The position numbers were made by a program, and so were the translations under genes. 64,000 nt of DNA from Ferrimicrobium sp. Its GTDB lineage: Bacteria; Actinomycetota; Acidimicrobiia; Acidimicrobiales; Acidimicrobiaceae. Below, piece by piece: positions 62,941 to 64,000 of the stretch (its first letter is position 1; every line of letters begins with the position of its first letter). The stretch is taken from positions 1-64,000 of the forward strand of contig NZ_DAHVNP010000030.1 in NCBI RefSeq assembly GCF_027319265.1, read 5' to 3'. The notes under the pieces are model-generated. The model did not search any database, had not been told where the DNA came from, and worked only from the letters and a program-made list of their open reading frames with translations.

Positions 62941-64000
62941 TCACTGGCTTTCCAATGAGGCGTTGATTCTATCTCGCAACTTAGTCAGCTCCTCGGGTGC
63001 GTTCACGAGTACGGCACCCTCGAGGCGCTCGTCACGCCGATAGAGGAAAATGGTGCCATCCTCGACCTCCTCGACCTCCTCGGTGAGATCGGGACCTGGT
63101 ACTCCAAGCACTTGGAGTAAGAGATCGCCTTGATCACTCCATCCAAAGGGGAGTTCCCTATAGGCAACGCGTGTGTTTGCCACAAGCGCCTGGGCCGTGT
63201 GTAGGGCTTGGTTGGTAGCGACTTCAAAGTGCTCAAAGCGGACCGAACGTCCATAGAGGGGGTGGTCCCAACTGGCGACGTCACCAGCGGCTCCCACCTG
63301 CTCAAAACCCTTGACAAGCCCCATTTCGTTCACATGGATTCCCTCGTCCTCGGCCAATGGGAGCGCTCCGCTGAGCCACGCAGTGCAGGGAGTGACTCCC
63401 ACTCCTACCACCACAAGGTCGGTCGGCCAGCTCTGTGTTCCGTTGCTGACGAGCCGATGGCCTCCTGTGGTCTCAAGGTGTGCCGTACTATCGAGTAACA
63501 GTTCGACGTTGTGTTCATGGAGATTGGATTCGACGATACTGCTGACACGCTGGCCTACGGCACGCGAGAGGAGGTGTGAACTCTGTTCGACGACGGTGAC
63601 ATTGACGCCCAGATTGCGTGCTGTGACCGCAACCTCGGCACCGATAAAACCACCACCGATGATAGTGAGATGACCGATGCGCGTCAGTGCCTCCTTGAGG
63701 CGCGTTGCGTCCGTCAAAGTTCTCAAGTAGATGATCGCTTCATCGGGGGCGAACCCTTTGAGGTGGCGGGGCTGTGCGCCGGTGGCCACCACAAGGAGAT
63801 CAAACGGATAGGCGTTCTCTTCCGTGAACACCAATGACTTCGCAAGATCAACCCCTACAGCGGGGCTGCCAGAGAGGAAACGATAACCCTCGCCACCTCC
63901 TCGAAGTCGTACTCGTTGGGCGGAGACGGTTCCGGCTAAGTAGCCCTTTGAAAGGGGTGGACGTTGATAGGGCAGTTCGTCTTCACTGGCGAGCACGGTG
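62941..64000 (-). CDS. Ferredoxin/rubredoxin-NAD(P) reductase-type flavoprotein (N-terminus beyond window)
   Basis: The frame is open through the right edge, so the FAD-binding GxGxxG at the N-terminus is not visible. What remains starts LASEDELPYQRPPLSKGYL, followed by FDLLVVATGAQPRHL, LTIIGGGFIGAEVAVTARNLG (NAD-binding), VVGVGVTPCTAWL and AAGDVASWDHPLYGRSVRFEHFEVATNQ (FAD-binding). The C-terminal part resembles rhodocoxin/putidaredoxin reductases. Such enzymes pass electrons from NAD(P)H to ferredoxins; the Rieske protein in the convergent suf operon is a possible partner, but only by proximity. About 353 residues are in view. Confidence 0.88.
   Translation of the reverse strand, partial: TVLASEDELPYQRPPLSKGYLAGTVSAQRVRLRGGGEGYRFLSGSPAVGVDLAKSLVFTEENAYPFDLLVVATGAQPRHLKGFAPDEAIIYLRTLTDATRLKEALTRIGHLTIIGGGFIGAEVAVTARNLGVNVTVVEQSSHLLSRAVGQRVSSIVESNLHEHNVELLLDSTAHLETTGGHRLVSNGTQSWPTDLVVVGVGVTPCTAWLSGALPLAEDEGIHVNEMGLVKGFEQVGAAGDVASWDHPLYGRSVRFEHFEVATNQALHTAQALVANTRVAYRELPFGWSDQGDLLLQVLGVPGPDLTEEVEEVEDGTIFLYRRDERLEGAVLVNAPEELTKLRDRINASLESQ

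Overview
The window reads as chromosome of an actinobacterium, most plausibly an acidophilic iron-oxidising member of the Acidimicrobiia (Ferrimicrobium/Acidithrix-like). This is inferred from gene content, not from a marker gene. The supporting genes are a mycothiol-conjugate amidase (Mca), a CofC/FbiD enzyme of F420 biosynthesis plus an F420/FMN-type PPOX protein, a fused PafB-PafC regulator, an imuA'-imuB-dnaE2 mutasome, a SUF-type Fe-S machinery with an associated Rieske-type ferredoxin, a DoxX-family membrane protein and several fatty-acyl-CoA enzymes. Start codons are often GTG or TTG and Shine-Dalgarno sites are usually clear. I saw no rRNA, tRNA, CRISPR array, phage or intact insertion sequence.

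Layout. 1-3.5 kb: a molybdate/tungstate-type binding lipoprotein running off the left edge with a structured leader, an FAD-linked oxidase overlapping a methyltransferase, and a DoxX protein. 3.5-9 kb (minus strand): CtaG, TypA, a glutaredoxin-like protein, MaoC and a fused EtfB-EtfA, closed by a strong bidirectional hairpin. 9.2-17.1 kb (plus): PafBC, PPOX, then a MarR-MMPL-enoyl-CoA hydratase-acyl-CoA ligase lipid block. 17.2-24.8 kb: PIG-L deacetylase with CofC, RNase HII, a GntR regulator, a pirin and a 1195-residue single-chain ABC exporter. 24.8-33.6 kb: a minus-strand operon of circularly permuted ATP-grasp, alpha-E and transglutaminase proteins, divergent from imuA'-imuB-dnaE2. 33.7-38.4 kb: a binding lipoprotein, an acyl-CoA dehydrogenase and a tightly packed mca-SCP2-IMPase operon. 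38.5-44 kb: a degenerate ChbG/YdjC protein with FtsH, a CPBP protease, a methyltransferase, a DUF6941-like protein and MaoC. 44-47.3 kb: a 1-kb stretch without recognisable genes, then an ECF sigma factor translationally coupled to a membrane protein with a repeat-rich, Cys-paired outer domain. 47.7-53.1 kb: an RmlC-like epimerase, PilT, a RodZ-tail-like membrane protein and an S9 peptidase. 53.2-64 kb: SUF genes in two separated blocks (sufB; sufD-Rieske-sufC) with an envelope-stress two-component system and an HtrA protease between them, then a partial ferredoxin-reductase-like flavoprotein.

Themes are DNA damage (PafBC, the Imu/DnaE2 cassette), envelope stress (histidine kinase/response regulator/HtrA, FtsH, ECF sigma with membrane partner), acyl-CoA metabolism with an ETF electron carrier, and Fe-S assembly. 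The observations I would check first are a 25-bp motif shared by the promoters of the two separated suf blocks, the ECF sigma/extracellular-sensor pair with no classical anti-sigma motif, the ATP-grasp/alpha-E/transglutaminase operon, and the structured leader upstream of the molybdate-type binding protein.
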